DNA of 64,000 bases from Bradyrhizobium sp. CCBAU 51765 (GTDB taxonomy: Bacteria; Pseudomonadota; Alphaproteobacteria; Rhizobiales; Xanthobacteraceae): the NCBI RefSeq assembly GCF_015291725.1, contig NZ_CP030038.1:620001-684000 (forward strand), in the 5' to 3' direction. Of this stretch, positions 43,808-53,500 are shown piece after piece (within the stretch, counting starts at the first letter, position 1; each line of letters begins with the position of its first letter). A program made the position numbers and the translations under genes. The notes under the pieces are model-generated. The model did no database searches. It saw nothing but the letters and a program-made list of their open reading frames with translations, and was not told the origin of the DNA.

Positions 43808-45598
43808 GTGATGATCAGAGTCGACAACAGTTCCCCGGACGGCGACTCGGATCAGAGTCGACCCACTCGCCGTATCGCTGCCACGGTGTTCACCGATGTC
43901 GTCGGATATTCCCGTCTCATGGGAAGCGACGAAGTAGGCACGCATAAGCGGTGGATGTTGCTGCGAGCCGACGTTCTCGAACCGCGCGTTGCCTCATTTC
44001 GCGGTCACGTGATCAAGAGCACCGGGGATGGCCTGCTCCTGGAATTCGGCGATCCGGTCGACGCGATCAGTTTCGCACTCGACACGCAACATCACCTGGC
44101 CGAAATCTCGCCCGACGGCGGCGACGCGCTGCAATTGAGAATGTCCGCCAACGTCGGCGACATCATCGCCGAGAGCGACGACATTTACGGTGATGGGGTC
44201 AATATTGCGGCCCGACTGCAGGAATTTGCCGGACCAGGCGGTATTGTGATCTCCGGCGCGATTCATGATCAGGTCAAGGATCATCTCCGTTACCAGGCCG
44301 CCGATCTCGGGTTTCTCACGCTCAAGAATATCGAGCGGCGCATTCGCGCGTTCAAGATCGCTCATCAGGGATTGCGGCCTCCGACCGTATCGGTAGCCCA
44401 CGCGCTCAAGCCGTCAGTGGCGGTATTGCCCCTCCAAATGCTAGGCCTCGATCCGAAGGATGCCTATCTCTCGCAGGGAATCATTCACGACATTGTCGCC
44501 TCGCTGGCGGGTATTCGTGAGTTGTTTGTCGTGTCCAGCACATCAACGCTCGGTTTCAATGATCCTGCGATCGATCCGGCGACCGTCTGTCATCGCCTGG
44601 GCGTGCGATATCTCGTCACTGGAACGTTGACGCGACACGGCGAGCAGTTGCGGTTACGGGTGCAGCTGATCGACGTCGATACGCGCTCGATGCTGTGGAC
44701 CAATCAATACGAAGCGTCGATTGCGCAGCTATTTGACGTTCAGGGAAATATCGCGACCAGCATCGCGTACGCATTGCTTCCGCACATTCATATTTCCGAG
44801 CTGAAGCATGCCGAGCGAAAGATTCCGCAAAGCATGAACGCATATGATCTCGTTCTGCAGGGAATGTATCGCCTGTACCGCCTCGGTCACGATGACATGA
44901 TTGCGGCGCGGGTGTTGTTCGAGCGTGCCCTGCAATACGATCCGCAATATGCAGCAGCCTATGCCCTGATGGCCAAGTGGTATATCCTGCACATCGGCGA
45001 AGGGCATTCCACCGACTTCAAGGCGGATTCGGAAGAAGCGCTCAGGCTGGCGGCGCGAGCGCTCGAGTTCGAGCCGTCAGATCCGGTCGCACTCGCCATT
45101 TTCGGACACATCAATTCCTTCCTCTTCGGCGCGTATGACCGTGCCCTCGATGCCTTCGACCGTGCCATCTGGGGAACGCCCAATTCGGCCATTGCGTGGT
45201 CCCTGAGCGCATCGACATACTGCTATCTCGGCGATGGACCGCGTGCCGTGGCGCGCGCGTCCTACGGAATATCGCTGTCGCCGCTCGATCCCTACGCCTA
45301 TTTCTATCAGTCGGCGCTCACCAATGCGCACTACACCAATGAGACCTTCGACGACGCCGTTCATTGGGGCACGAAGGTCATGGCAGCTGCTCCGCGGTTT
45401 GCCGCGAATTTGCGGCTTCTTGCCGCGAGCCTCGTGGCCGCCGGTTCTATCCAGCGGGCGCGCGAAGTTGGCGCCACGCACATGAGGATCGATCCCTCGT
45501 TCTCGGTTGAGAAATATTGCACTTGGTATCCGATCAAGCAGCCGGACCGGCTTGCTCTACTTGCTGAACGATTGATTGAAGCTGGGTTGCCTCGCTGA
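43808..45598 (+). CDS. Class III adenylate/guanylate cyclase with TolB-like and TPR regions
   Basis: The 596-residue protein has an N-terminal class III cyclase domain: ATVFTDVVGYSRLM (metal Asp30), GDGLLLEF, and DDIYGDGVNIAARLQ. A TolB-like region (SVAVLPLQMLGLDPKDAYLS ... RYLVTGTL) covers about residues 205-320. The C-terminus holds helical TPR repeats (MTARVLFERALQYDPQYA-like units) to the end. No membrane segments are seen. Such proteins are frequent in bradyrhizobia. cAMP production is likely, as metal and nucleotide positions look intact, but the base-specifying residues were not checked. Confidence 0.88.
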   Translation: MMIRVDNSSPDGDSDQSRPTRRIAATVFTDVVGYSRLMGSDEVGTHKRWMLLRADVLEPRVASFRGHVIKSTGDGLLLEFGDPVDAISFALDTQHHLAEISPDGGDALQLRMSANVGDIIAESDDIYGDGVNIAARLQEFAGPGGIVISGAIHDQVKDHLRYQAADLGFLTLKNIERRIRAFKIAHQGLRPPTVSVAHALKPSVAVLPLQMLGLDPKDAYLSQGIIHDIVASLAGIRELFVVSSTSTLGFNDPAIDPATVCHRLGVRYLVTGTLTRHGEQLRLRVQLIDVDTRSMLWTNQYEASIAQLFDVQGNIATSIAYALLPHIHISELKHAERKIPQSMNAYDLVLQGMYRLYRLGHDDMIAARVLFERALQYDPQYAAAYALMAKWYILHIGEGHSTDFKADSEEALRLAARALEFEPSDPVALAIFGHINSFLFGAYDRALDAFDRAIWGTPNSAIAWSLSASTYCYLGDGPRAVARASYGISLSPLDPYAYFYQSALTNAHYTNETFDDAVHWGTKVMAAAPRFAANLRLLAASLVAAGSIQRAREVGATHMRIDPSFSVEKYCTWYPIKQPDRLALLAERLIEAGLPR

Positions 45599-45676
45599 CG
45601 GCGCGACAAGTGCGCCGTGGTCCTTGGTGGCCTCCTACAAGATACAGGTTCCCGCACAACAGCTCCGGAGGATGAC

Positions 45677-45760
45677 ATGGGTATGGGTATGGGCATGGGG
45701 ATGGGGATGGGGATGGGGATGGGGATGGGCATGGGAATGGGAATGGGAATGGGAATGGCC
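45677..45760 (+). repeat. Hexanucleotide array (ATGGGN)13 at the start of the PAP2 gene
   Basis: Thirteen ATGGGN units and one ATGGCC unit run without a break from the start codon. The variable base is t, c, g or a. Each unit encodes Met-Gly. The sense strand has a G-run of three or more every 6 nt, a potential G-quadruplex. Confidence 0.95.
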
Positions 45761-46561
45761 TTCGGTGCCACGCCTCCCGAGCTCGGCTTCCGACCTCTGA
45801 CCTTGCAGTACAACCTCGGTCCGAACACGGATCCGAGCTTTCCGGAGGAATTGCTGCCGACGGCATCCTGGAAGAACAGGGTCGGGCCGTGGGATCCCGA
45901 CGTCCTCTGTCTGCTCTACATCGCGGAGTTCATAAGAGGCACCGATTGGGACAAGATCGATGCAGAGATTGCCGCGCAGCGTCCCGAGTTGCTCAATTGG
46001 GACCCAAGCAGGAATGCGAACTTCGAGAAGTTTGTCAGATGCGAGATTATCCAGCTCCAGCAGCTCATGCAAACCGATCGCGAGCGCTATATGGTGGAAA
46101 TAGTGGCGCAGCATGACAATGCGCCCGGCTATTGGGTGAGTCTGATGGCCGTCAACAATCGTGAGCACCACCATACGCTGATGGTCATGAATCTTGCGGT
46201 TCGAATTGGCCAGATCGTGGCCGCCTTTTACAAGCTCCACTACAAGCGGCCGCGGCCATCATTCGTGTGTCCAGGCCTGCTGCCGGGCTTCGGTCCGCCG
46301 GCGCACGCCTCGTTTCCAAGCGGACATTCTCTACAGAGCTGGCTCATGTCGCTATTCCTCGAGGAAGTAGCGCCTGGCTACAAGGAAGAGCTGCACTGGC
46401 TTGCTGAGCGGGTCGCGCTCAACCGCGAAAGGGCGGGAGTGCACTACCGAAGCGATTCCGAAGCAGGCGAGTTCATCGCCATGAGGTGCAAGGCAAAGAT
46501 CATGTCTCACTGCAATGATATCAAAGACCTATTCACGAAAGCTGCGGGGGAGTGGAGCTAG
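45677..46561 (+). CDS. PAP2 / vanadium haloperoxidase-type protein with Met-Gly N-terminus
   Basis: The C-terminal half carries the acid-phosphatase/haloperoxidase signature in three parts: K-x6-RP in KLHYKRPRPS, PSGHS in ASFPSGHSLQ, and R-x5-H-x3-D in RERAGVHYRSDSEAG. These are vanadate/phosphate-binding residues, so phosphatase or haloperoxidase activity is possible. The start is ATG 45677, 5 nt after GGAGG, and opens directly into (Met-Gly)13. An earlier in-frame GTG at 45617 has no good site. No signal peptide follows the repeat. The gene sits 79 bp after the cyclase gene. Confidence 0.85.
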   Translation: MGMGMGMGMGMGMGMGMGMGMGMGMGMAFGATPPELGFRPLTLQYNLGPNTDPSFPEELLPTASWKNRVGPWDPDVLCLLYIAEFIRGTDWDKIDAEIAAQRPELLNWDPSRNANFEKFVRCEIIQLQQLMQTDRERYMVEIVAQHDNAPGYWVSLMAVNNREHHHTLMVMNLAVRIGQIVAAFYKLHYKRPRPSFVCPGLLPGFGPPAHASFPSGHSLQSWLMSLFLEEVAPGYKEELHWLAERVALNRERAGVHYRSDSEAGEFIAMRCKAKIMSHCNDIKDLFTKAAGEWS

Positions 46562-46680
46562 CGAACAACCGGTTCGACTATCGGCTCTGCTACAGTGCGG
46601 GGGGAGGGAGCCACGCGAGCGGCTCCTGTCGGCAACGTTGTCCGATGCTCGCTGGCAGGTTCGATCGAATTCGCCAGGCG

Positions 46681-49125
46681 CTACGTGACGTCCCACTCCC
46701 GATAGCCGAGATTGTTATCGCTCCGGACAAGGCCTGCGATGGGCACCGGGCCTGTAGCTACAGGCAAACTAGACCCCGCATCAATGTTGCTGCGGTCGCC
46801 TGCGACCGTCGCGCGGACGAGCAAGGCGTTTCTCTTTCCAGCCTGTGGTGTCCACTCGAACGGCCCAAAGATCGCAGAGGGCTCACCGGGTGAAACATCC
46901 ATCGTTGTATTGTTTCCGTTCACTGACGACCACTGTCCCGACTGGGTATCCCAAGTGTCAGCATAGTGGTCGAGTGCTGTGAAAACATTCACCGATGCCG
47001 AGTTTGCAATCTGGGCGCCGCGATTCCCAAGCTTGACATAGACATAGTTGACATGGCCCGGGCGCGGCGTCTGGTCATCCGGCTTGCCGTCCGCGGCGTT
47101 GCGGACCCAGACAACGGCAGGCAGTGCGTGCCAGTGGTTGCAGTACGTGTATTGCCCACCACGACCGTCATTGACGTAGATGTCGATCGGCGGCGGATTA
47201 CCTGGCTCGTCCAATCGAGCAGCCGAAGGTGCCTGGTACAGGCCTTGTCTCTCGAAAGACCAGCGGACAACCTTATGGAGCATACCGCCCAGCCGCCGCG
47301 ATCCGTCGTAGGCGAGATAAGGCGTGCCGACGTCGGCGTCCATCAAGGACGTGGCGAACTGGCTCGCCTCACGGGTCGGTTGCGTCGTGACGGCGCCGAG
47401 CGAGGCGATCGCGCGTACGACGAGGTAGGCAATGTAATAAGCAGTCGCCGTGCGGGCGTCGACATCCGCTGTCCCGTCGGGGCGAACCGCATCACCGCCT
47501 GCGGCGAGATAAAGCCGAAACAGGGTGCTCGACAGGATCTGCTCGGAGTTGTAGCCGGCGGGATCGCGCGGCCCGTAGGTCGGATCGGGTTTCTCATACA
47601 GAGTGCCGTTCCAACCCCACCCTTTCGTGACGTCACGGTCGTGCCGCCGCAACGGAAGTTGGATGAAGGGGAACGTCACGCCACGGCTCTCCGAGAGCTT
47701 TGATGCCGGGTCACACATGATCGCGCCGAGCGCGTCACCCGCACTGTGGGCGAAGTCAAATTCGGTCGAGCCAGTCGCGGCCAGGATCAGGACGTGACAG
47801 AATTCGTGCCATACGAAGCGCACGTCGGCGACGAGCCCGAAAGGGTGTCTCCAAGTGTCCGCGAAATCCGCAAGCCCAAACAGCATCCTGACGTCCCACT
47901 CTGTCCCCGCCTTGTTGGCGTGGAACGGGGTCACATAGGCATTGATGCCCCGGCCGTCGCGGGCTCCCGGGCCAGTCAACATCTTGGCCCGATGTTCGAC
48001 GGTCAGCGGTAGTGCAACCTTCCCAAAATGATCTCTCAGGACAAACCCGAATCCCTGGACCAATCGCATCATTGAATCGCAATGGCAGTAGGCGCTGACC
48101 GCTGCAAATTCATTGGATCGGGCGGTGAAGGCAAAGGGGGGCCGCTGCACCGGCGGATCGTACTTATCACCCAGGGCCGCCGGCGTCAGCACGGCCACGC
48201 GCGGCCCCGATAGCTTCCGATGCCCGCCACCGGCGTGATCGAGGTCGAGCAATTCGACCGGATCGCGCTCGTGATCGAGCAAGTCAGCGGCGCTGTCGGG
48301 GCGCAGCTTGAAGCCGCCCGTCTTGCTAGCGGGATCAATGAGGAAGGCATATCCGGCGCAAGCCGACACGATGGGCGACTTGCGGACAGGCTTGAGACTC
48401 GGAAGATCGATCAAGACCCGCTGGGCAATGAAGTCACCGCTCGCCACCGGCATCACCGCGGCACTGAGGGCGAGGCCTAATTTGCCGCTCCGCCGGCCGG
48501 TTGCCCGCTCACGCTCATACGCGAGGATCCGCAACTCGGAGACTCCGAATGATCGGCCAAGACCCAGAACAGAGCGAAGCAGCTCCAGCGCAAAATCCTC
48601 CTTCAACTCGTCGGCCCACTCCTGCTTTAGGCCACCTAGCACAAGCACGACGTCGGGTTCAGCCACCGGCAGATCGGGCTCATCGAGAAGCGTCGAACGC
48701 ACACTTGTGATGAGAGGCCTATTGCTCGCTTGGTCCCGATGCACGGTGAGTCGAAGGCTGCTCCCTTCGACGTCGACGGCAATTTTGGAATTCCTGACCG
48801 GAACTGTTTGTTGCACCCAGACGATTGTCGTCTCGAGCTTGTCATTCCTCTTCAGTTCACGGGGCGCTGCCCATGCAAATCGTGCATTAGTGGACCACGA
48901 CCGCTCACCGGGCTCGGTCGTGCGCTGTAGGTGGTCCAAGTCGTCGTCGCTGAGCGGAAGCAAAGGCGGGCGGGTGTGGGACGCCAGTCTCAGATAATCG
49001 AGAGCCGCGAGCTTCGCGGATTGGCCAGGGTCTCCCACCGCCGGCGTCTGCAGATGGCGCAACTCACGAACAACCCCGTCCGCATCCTTCTCAATCAAAA
49101 GATCTGGTTCTTGCGGAAGATTCAT
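46681..49125 (-). CDS. Large protein with HEFCH zinc-peptidase-like motif
   Basis: The 814-residue protein has no signal peptide and no known family by eye. It carries FVWHEFCHVLILAATG (HEFCH at residues 440-444), followed by FDFAHSAGDALGAI, similar to the HEXXH-plus-downstream acidic layout of gluzincin metallopeptidases. The C-terminal 150 residues (HVNYVYVKLGNRGAQIANSA; WTPQAGKRNALLVRATV) look like a CARDB-type beta-sandwich. It is convergent with the PAP2 gene, 119 bp away. Function is unknown; a peptidase is only a suggestion. Confidence 0.7.
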   Translation of the reverse strand: MNLPQEPDLLIEKDADGVVRELRHLQTPAVGDPGQSAKLAALDYLRLASHTRPPLLPLSDDDLDHLQRTTEPGERSWSTNARFAWAAPRELKRNDKLETTIVWVQQTVPVRNSKIAVDVEGSSLRLTVHRDQASNRPLITSVRSTLLDEPDLPVAEPDVVLVLGGLKQEWADELKEDFALELLRSVLGLGRSFGVSELRILAYERERATGRRSGKLGLALSAAVMPVASGDFIAQRVLIDLPSLKPVRKSPIVSACAGYAFLIDPASKTGGFKLRPDSAADLLDHERDPVELLDLDHAGGGHRKLSGPRVAVLTPAALGDKYDPPVQRPPFAFTARSNEFAAVSAYCHCDSMMRLVQGFGFVLRDHFGKVALPLTVEHRAKMLTGPGARDGRGINAYVTPFHANKAGTEWDVRMLFGLADFADTWRHPFGLVADVRFVWHEFCHVLILAATGSTEFDFAHSAGDALGAIMCDPASKLSESRGVTFPFIQLPLRRHDRDVTKGWGWNGTLYEKPDPTYGPRDPAGYNSEQILSSTLFRLYLAAGGDAVRPDGTADVDARTATAYYIAYLVVRAIASLGAVTTQPTREASQFATSLMDADVGTPYLAYDGSRRLGGMLHKVVRWSFERQGLYQAPSAARLDEPGNPPPIDIYVNDGRGGQYTYCNHWHALPAVVWVRNAADGKPDDQTPRPGHVNYVYVKLGNRGAQIANSASVNVFTALDHYADTWDTQSGQWSSVNGNNTTMDVSPGEPSAIFGPFEWTPQAGKRNALLVRATVAGDRSNIDAGSSLPVATGPVPIAGLVRSDNNLGYREWDVT

Positions 49126-49256
49126 AGCTCACCTCGAGGGGTCTCGATCTCCGGCACGACGGAGGCAAACATGCATCGGGCGGTGGCCCAAAGCAAGGTT
49201 CGTTCCGCCAGATGGAAAAGTAGTGGAAGAACAGACCTCTATGTCCAACGCCTCGG

Positions 49257-49616
49257 TCACGCGCCGCGCAACGGCCGTGCGAAACTGAGCTCATGGCCGT
49301 CGGGGTCGGTGAGATGGAAGTAGCGCTCACCCCATTCGGCATCACGGGGCGTGGTCGACGGCTGCCATCCCGCAGCGCGCGCCTGCTGATAGGTCGCGTC
49401 CACGTCGGCGACATGGAAGATGACGCGGCCCCACCAGGACCAGCGCTTGTCGTCCGGCTGCGCCGTCAGGTTGAGATAGCCGCTGCCGGCGCGAAAGCTC
49501 GTGAATGCCGCGGCCTCGCCGCCATAGAGAAGCTCGAACCCCAGTGAGCGGTAGAAGTGCACGGCGCACGCCATGTCATGGGTGCCGAGCGTGATGGCGC
49601 TGATGCTCTCGATCAT
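49257..49616 (-). CDS. VOC family (glyoxalase-like) protein
   Basis: The 119-residue single-module VOC protein has SAITLGTHDMACAVHFYRSL, GRVIFHVADVDATYQQA and YFHLTDPDGHELSF with the expected C-terminal ligand (Glu). It may be a fosfomycin-resistance-like or lactoylglutathione-lyase-like protein, but no specific function can be named. Confidence 0.88.
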   Translation of the reverse strand: MIESISAITLGTHDMACAVHFYRSLGFELLYGGEAAAFTSFRAGSGYLNLTAQPDDKRWSWWGRVIFHVADVDATYQQARAAGWQPSTTPRDAEWGERYFHLTDPDGHELSFARPLRGA

Positions 49617-49758
49617 GTGGGCTGCTCCGCCGAGAGGGACCTGGAAGCGATTGTATAGCCGCCCCGTTCAGGTTGACGATGGTCTGGCCCGCCTGACGGC
49701 TGGCGAACCGCATTTTGCTCTGCTATGACGGGACCGAACCCGTACCCACGGGTTCCGC

Positions 49759-49835
<77 letters not shown>

Positions 49836-50589
49836 GTGATTACAATGGCTTAATACAGAATCTGCCTATCGGGATGTTGTATCTTTAATCGCCGGGGCAA
49901 CAGCCGGGGCAACATCTGCCGCTGACCGCAGTATGCGCCCGGCCAAATTGGATTGCCCCTGCGATGGTGAGCGAGATGCTGCTCGCGGAGTTGCCGGCTG
50001 GTGCAAGGAAGTGGCAAGCCAGGAAGCCGCAAAGCGGCGATGCGCGAGCTTGGGCAATTTGCAAGGTTCTGGGAACAGAGCGTGAGCGCTAAGGCCAAAT
50101 GATAAATATGCCGGAATGCCAGCGCACGAAGGCGGTCAGCAGGTCTCGTGTGCGACAGCAGCGCAGGAAAAGCGCCACCAACAAGTCGAAGACAAGTCAC
50201 GCCGGTTCAGCCTGCACCTGTGTTCGAGTCTGAAGCGACCGACAAAAACAAAGAGGGGCACGTGGCGCGTCGCTGCAGCCGCCTTAAGGCGTGGCCGAGT
50301 CTAGACCGATACCCAGGCCGCGGGTCAACTAAGTGTTTTTGATTGGCAGATGAGCCGGCTAGACGTTCAACTGAAGATTGTGCAAGCTCTGTTGGGCACA
50401 GGTCGCCAACTTTAGAGCTCGTTGATGCGCTTCGGGGGGAGCGCCCATGCCCTACGGTTTATCATAGGCAAAAGTATTGCCAACATGGATTGATCGCCAC
50501 TTGAGTGGATAGGCACGCAAGCCGCAAAACGGATCTGGTGACGAGCAAAGCAAGCCTCTAAACCAAAGGGCCAATACGGGGGGGGTGGG
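49836..50589. other. Gene-poor start of a probable genomic island
   Basis: No gene is supported in these 754 bp. Short frames on both strands (for example minus-strand 49866-50057) show no recognisable domain and no clear integrase motif. A GCCGGGGCAACA repeat unit occurs twice at about 49893-49913. Base composition falls toward 50340-50590. The right end holds the leader of the next gene, with GGGGGGGTGGG just before its TTG start. Confidence 0.5.
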
Positions 50590-53500
50590 TTGAATACACT
50601 TGTTGAAGTCGGTCAAGTTCTGACTGCAGCTGAGTACATCCGTCGTGCAACGCTACGTCGCATCGAGCACTATCTGTCAGATCGCGATCAGCGTGTTTAT
50701 CCAGATCTCAAGGGGATGTGCGAGCGTGTTTCAGACAGCTATCGCGACCGAGTAGTTCTCGAATTGCTCCAGAATGCTCATGACGCGCACGAGTCATCTG
50801 ACACGCTGGGGCGGATAAAGATTATCCTCGACGTAAAGGATGGACCGTTTGGCTCATTGACGGTCGCAAACGATGGCATCGGGTTTTCGGCCAAGAACTT
50901 CAACGCGCTGTGTAGCCCGACACTAACTACCAAAGGTGTAAACGAGGCCATTGGAAACAAGGGAGTCGGCTTTCTAAGCGTTTTCCAAGTTAGCTCGTTC
51001 CCGGAAATCTATTCACGGATGCCGGGCTCGGTGGGGCGTGGATTCGACGGCTACTGTTTCCGCTTTGCCAGCGATGAGGACATCGCGGATTTCCTCATCT
51101 CGGAGGGCTTGGGTGAGCATGCGCGAGCTGTAGCCGCCAATATGCCGCGCGTTTATCTAGCTTCTCCGTGTGAAGAATGTCCGGCCGCGATTGAGCGGCT
51201 TGCCGGAGAGGGATTTGCGACTGCGGTTCGCTTACCCCTGAAGAATTCGGTGTCGTTAGGAGCTGTCGAGCAGCAAATCGCGCAGCTAGCGCAAGGTGAT
51301 CCACCTATTCAGCTCTTCTTGTCCAGGATTGCTGAGTTCGTCATTGAATCACCAAACATATCTAAAGAACCGCTGATTTTGACGCGGGTCTGCAATGTGC
51401 TTCAGGAGCGCGAAGACTTTCGCTTGCTGGAAGTCCAATGCGGGACAAGCAAGTTCATTGTAGCTGAGCGCAAGATCCCTCATGCACATGTGTTGACCGC
51501 AATTGACGCAGACGTCGCGGCCGAACGCTTGCCAGATACATGGCTGGCGTGGAAGGGCGACGCGGTCGTGTCTCTTGCAGTCGCTGCAGACGGTGAACCA
51601 TTGCAGGGACGGTTATACAATTTTCTACCGATGGGCTTTGAAGCCAAGGCGCCGTTTGACGGTCATCTCGATGCACCCTTCTATTCAAGCATCGATCGGC
51701 TTAGGTTACAGCCCGGCGTGGGGCTCAATGAAATGTTCCTGACCGCTTCCCGCGACTTGGCAATTGAGGGAGCCCGCGCAGTAAAGAATGTCCTGCCAGT
51801 GGCGCTCGCAAAACGCGCTGTGGCTGATCTATTGTTTTGGCACGGTGATGAACGTGCAAAGATCAGGGAAGCGTTAGAGGTTTCGAACGAGGCTCTAATT
51901 CCAGCTCTTAGTCATATTCAGGATATTCACTGGGCTGCTCTCACTCAGACGAAATTGTGGGACGGAGACAAGTTCATCACTCATATATATGCGGCAAAGG
52001 TTGCACCATTTCCTGTCTTCGACCTCGAAATTGGACCAAAGCGCCTTGCCCGTTTTGTAAACTTTTCCACTACCGAGGTGCTAACCGGCGAGGAAAAAGC
52101 ACAGGTCGCGGAAGCCGTTGCTGCAGACCTCCTGCACTCGGAGGCTCCCCTCGCCAAGTGGAACGAATTCTACAATTCCCTAGCCAATCTGTTCCGGAAT
52201 AATCCTGCTCTGCTTGCCGACCGCCGGTTGTTGCTCACAAGCCGCGAAGACATTGAGCACACCAGTGCGCAAACTCAGGCCCGTGGCCGGCGGGGGACTC
52301 GCTTAAGCGCAGTATTCTTGCCACCGCTTCGAGCGGGCCAAGGATCCAGCTCTTTGGTTGTCGAATCGCTACCCTTTGCTGTTCAGCGGCGCTTAACCTT
52401 CGTGCACAGTGAATTAGAGATAGCGCGGGAAGGCGCAAGCGCCGCTCGGCGTTTCTTGCTCTCTAACGGACTTATCCGCGACTATGAAACCCGCGAGATA
52501 CTACGCTTGCTTTCGGGCGCCGTTGCGGACCCCGGAGGGGCTGTGAATGCGGAAGCCTTGCGGTGGAGCGCACTCAGTACGATCAAGCGAATCGTAAGCG
52601 AGGACGATAGTTCGTCGTCGACGATCGAGGAGCTGAATTTGCTCGTGCCGACCATCAGCGGCTGGAGTCGCGCCAGTGAGGCCTACTTCGGGGCGTGGCG
52701 AGGAACTAATGGAGGTGAACTTCAGCAGCTCTTCGAAGAATCCGCCGGCCAGTCGCAGGAGTTGGACGAGCAAAGTTCTAAGCTCCTTCGACCTTACCGC
52801 GAATGGCAAGTAAGCCCCGGCGACGTGGAAGGGTGGGTCAACTTTCTTAAAAAGGCGGGTGTATCTGATCACCTCAAGCCTTTATCGGCCTTTGCTGGGC
52901 CCCAGCCCCGCGGCCAACCAAGCTATTTAGCCTGGAGTTTTGCCCAAAGCGTTCCAATAGGTGACGAGCAGACCGAAGTCTGGAAGGTGCTATTGGCTGG
53001 TGCGGCAAGCCTACCGAACCCGTTTACACACTACACGGCTAATGAAGCATATAGGTTGCCTGGCCAGCGAGACTTTGCAGCGCTGACATCAGCGGCCAGA
53101 AAACTGTTCGCGCGCCAAATCGTGCGAATGCTAGAGGTGCAGCCATCTCTTTTAGAGATGACTGTGTATCGACCACAGCACAGCCATGCGCCAAATCGAA
53201 AGAGCTTTCCTTCACCCATTGCTGCTTTCGTCCGAGGCATCGCATGGATACCAGTCGCCAAGGGGGGATTTGAGAAAATATCAAACGCTTGGCTTCCGGC
53301 CTCGGACGGCGGAACTCCCCCACCCTGCATTTCAATCGTGGATTGGGATTTTCGATCGCTATTAACACGTTGTGAGAGCGCGCTCGCCACTCTCCAGATA
53401 GAGGGGCTGCAGCAGTATGGCAGCTCAAGTTCTGCTTGGCCGTTCCTGGTCGCTGCGGGTAACGCGGTAGCATCAGGGGTCGATCCGCAGACTGCCGAGC

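Noticed and set aside
45677..45760. CRISPR-like or VNTR non-coding array
   Set aside because: Units are 6 bp with no spacers and remain in frame with the PAP2 gene, so it is a coding repeat.
49850..50200. Integrase remnant next to the tRNA on the minus strand
   Set aside because: No Arg...HxxR...Tyr motif or other recombinase signature could be found in any frame.
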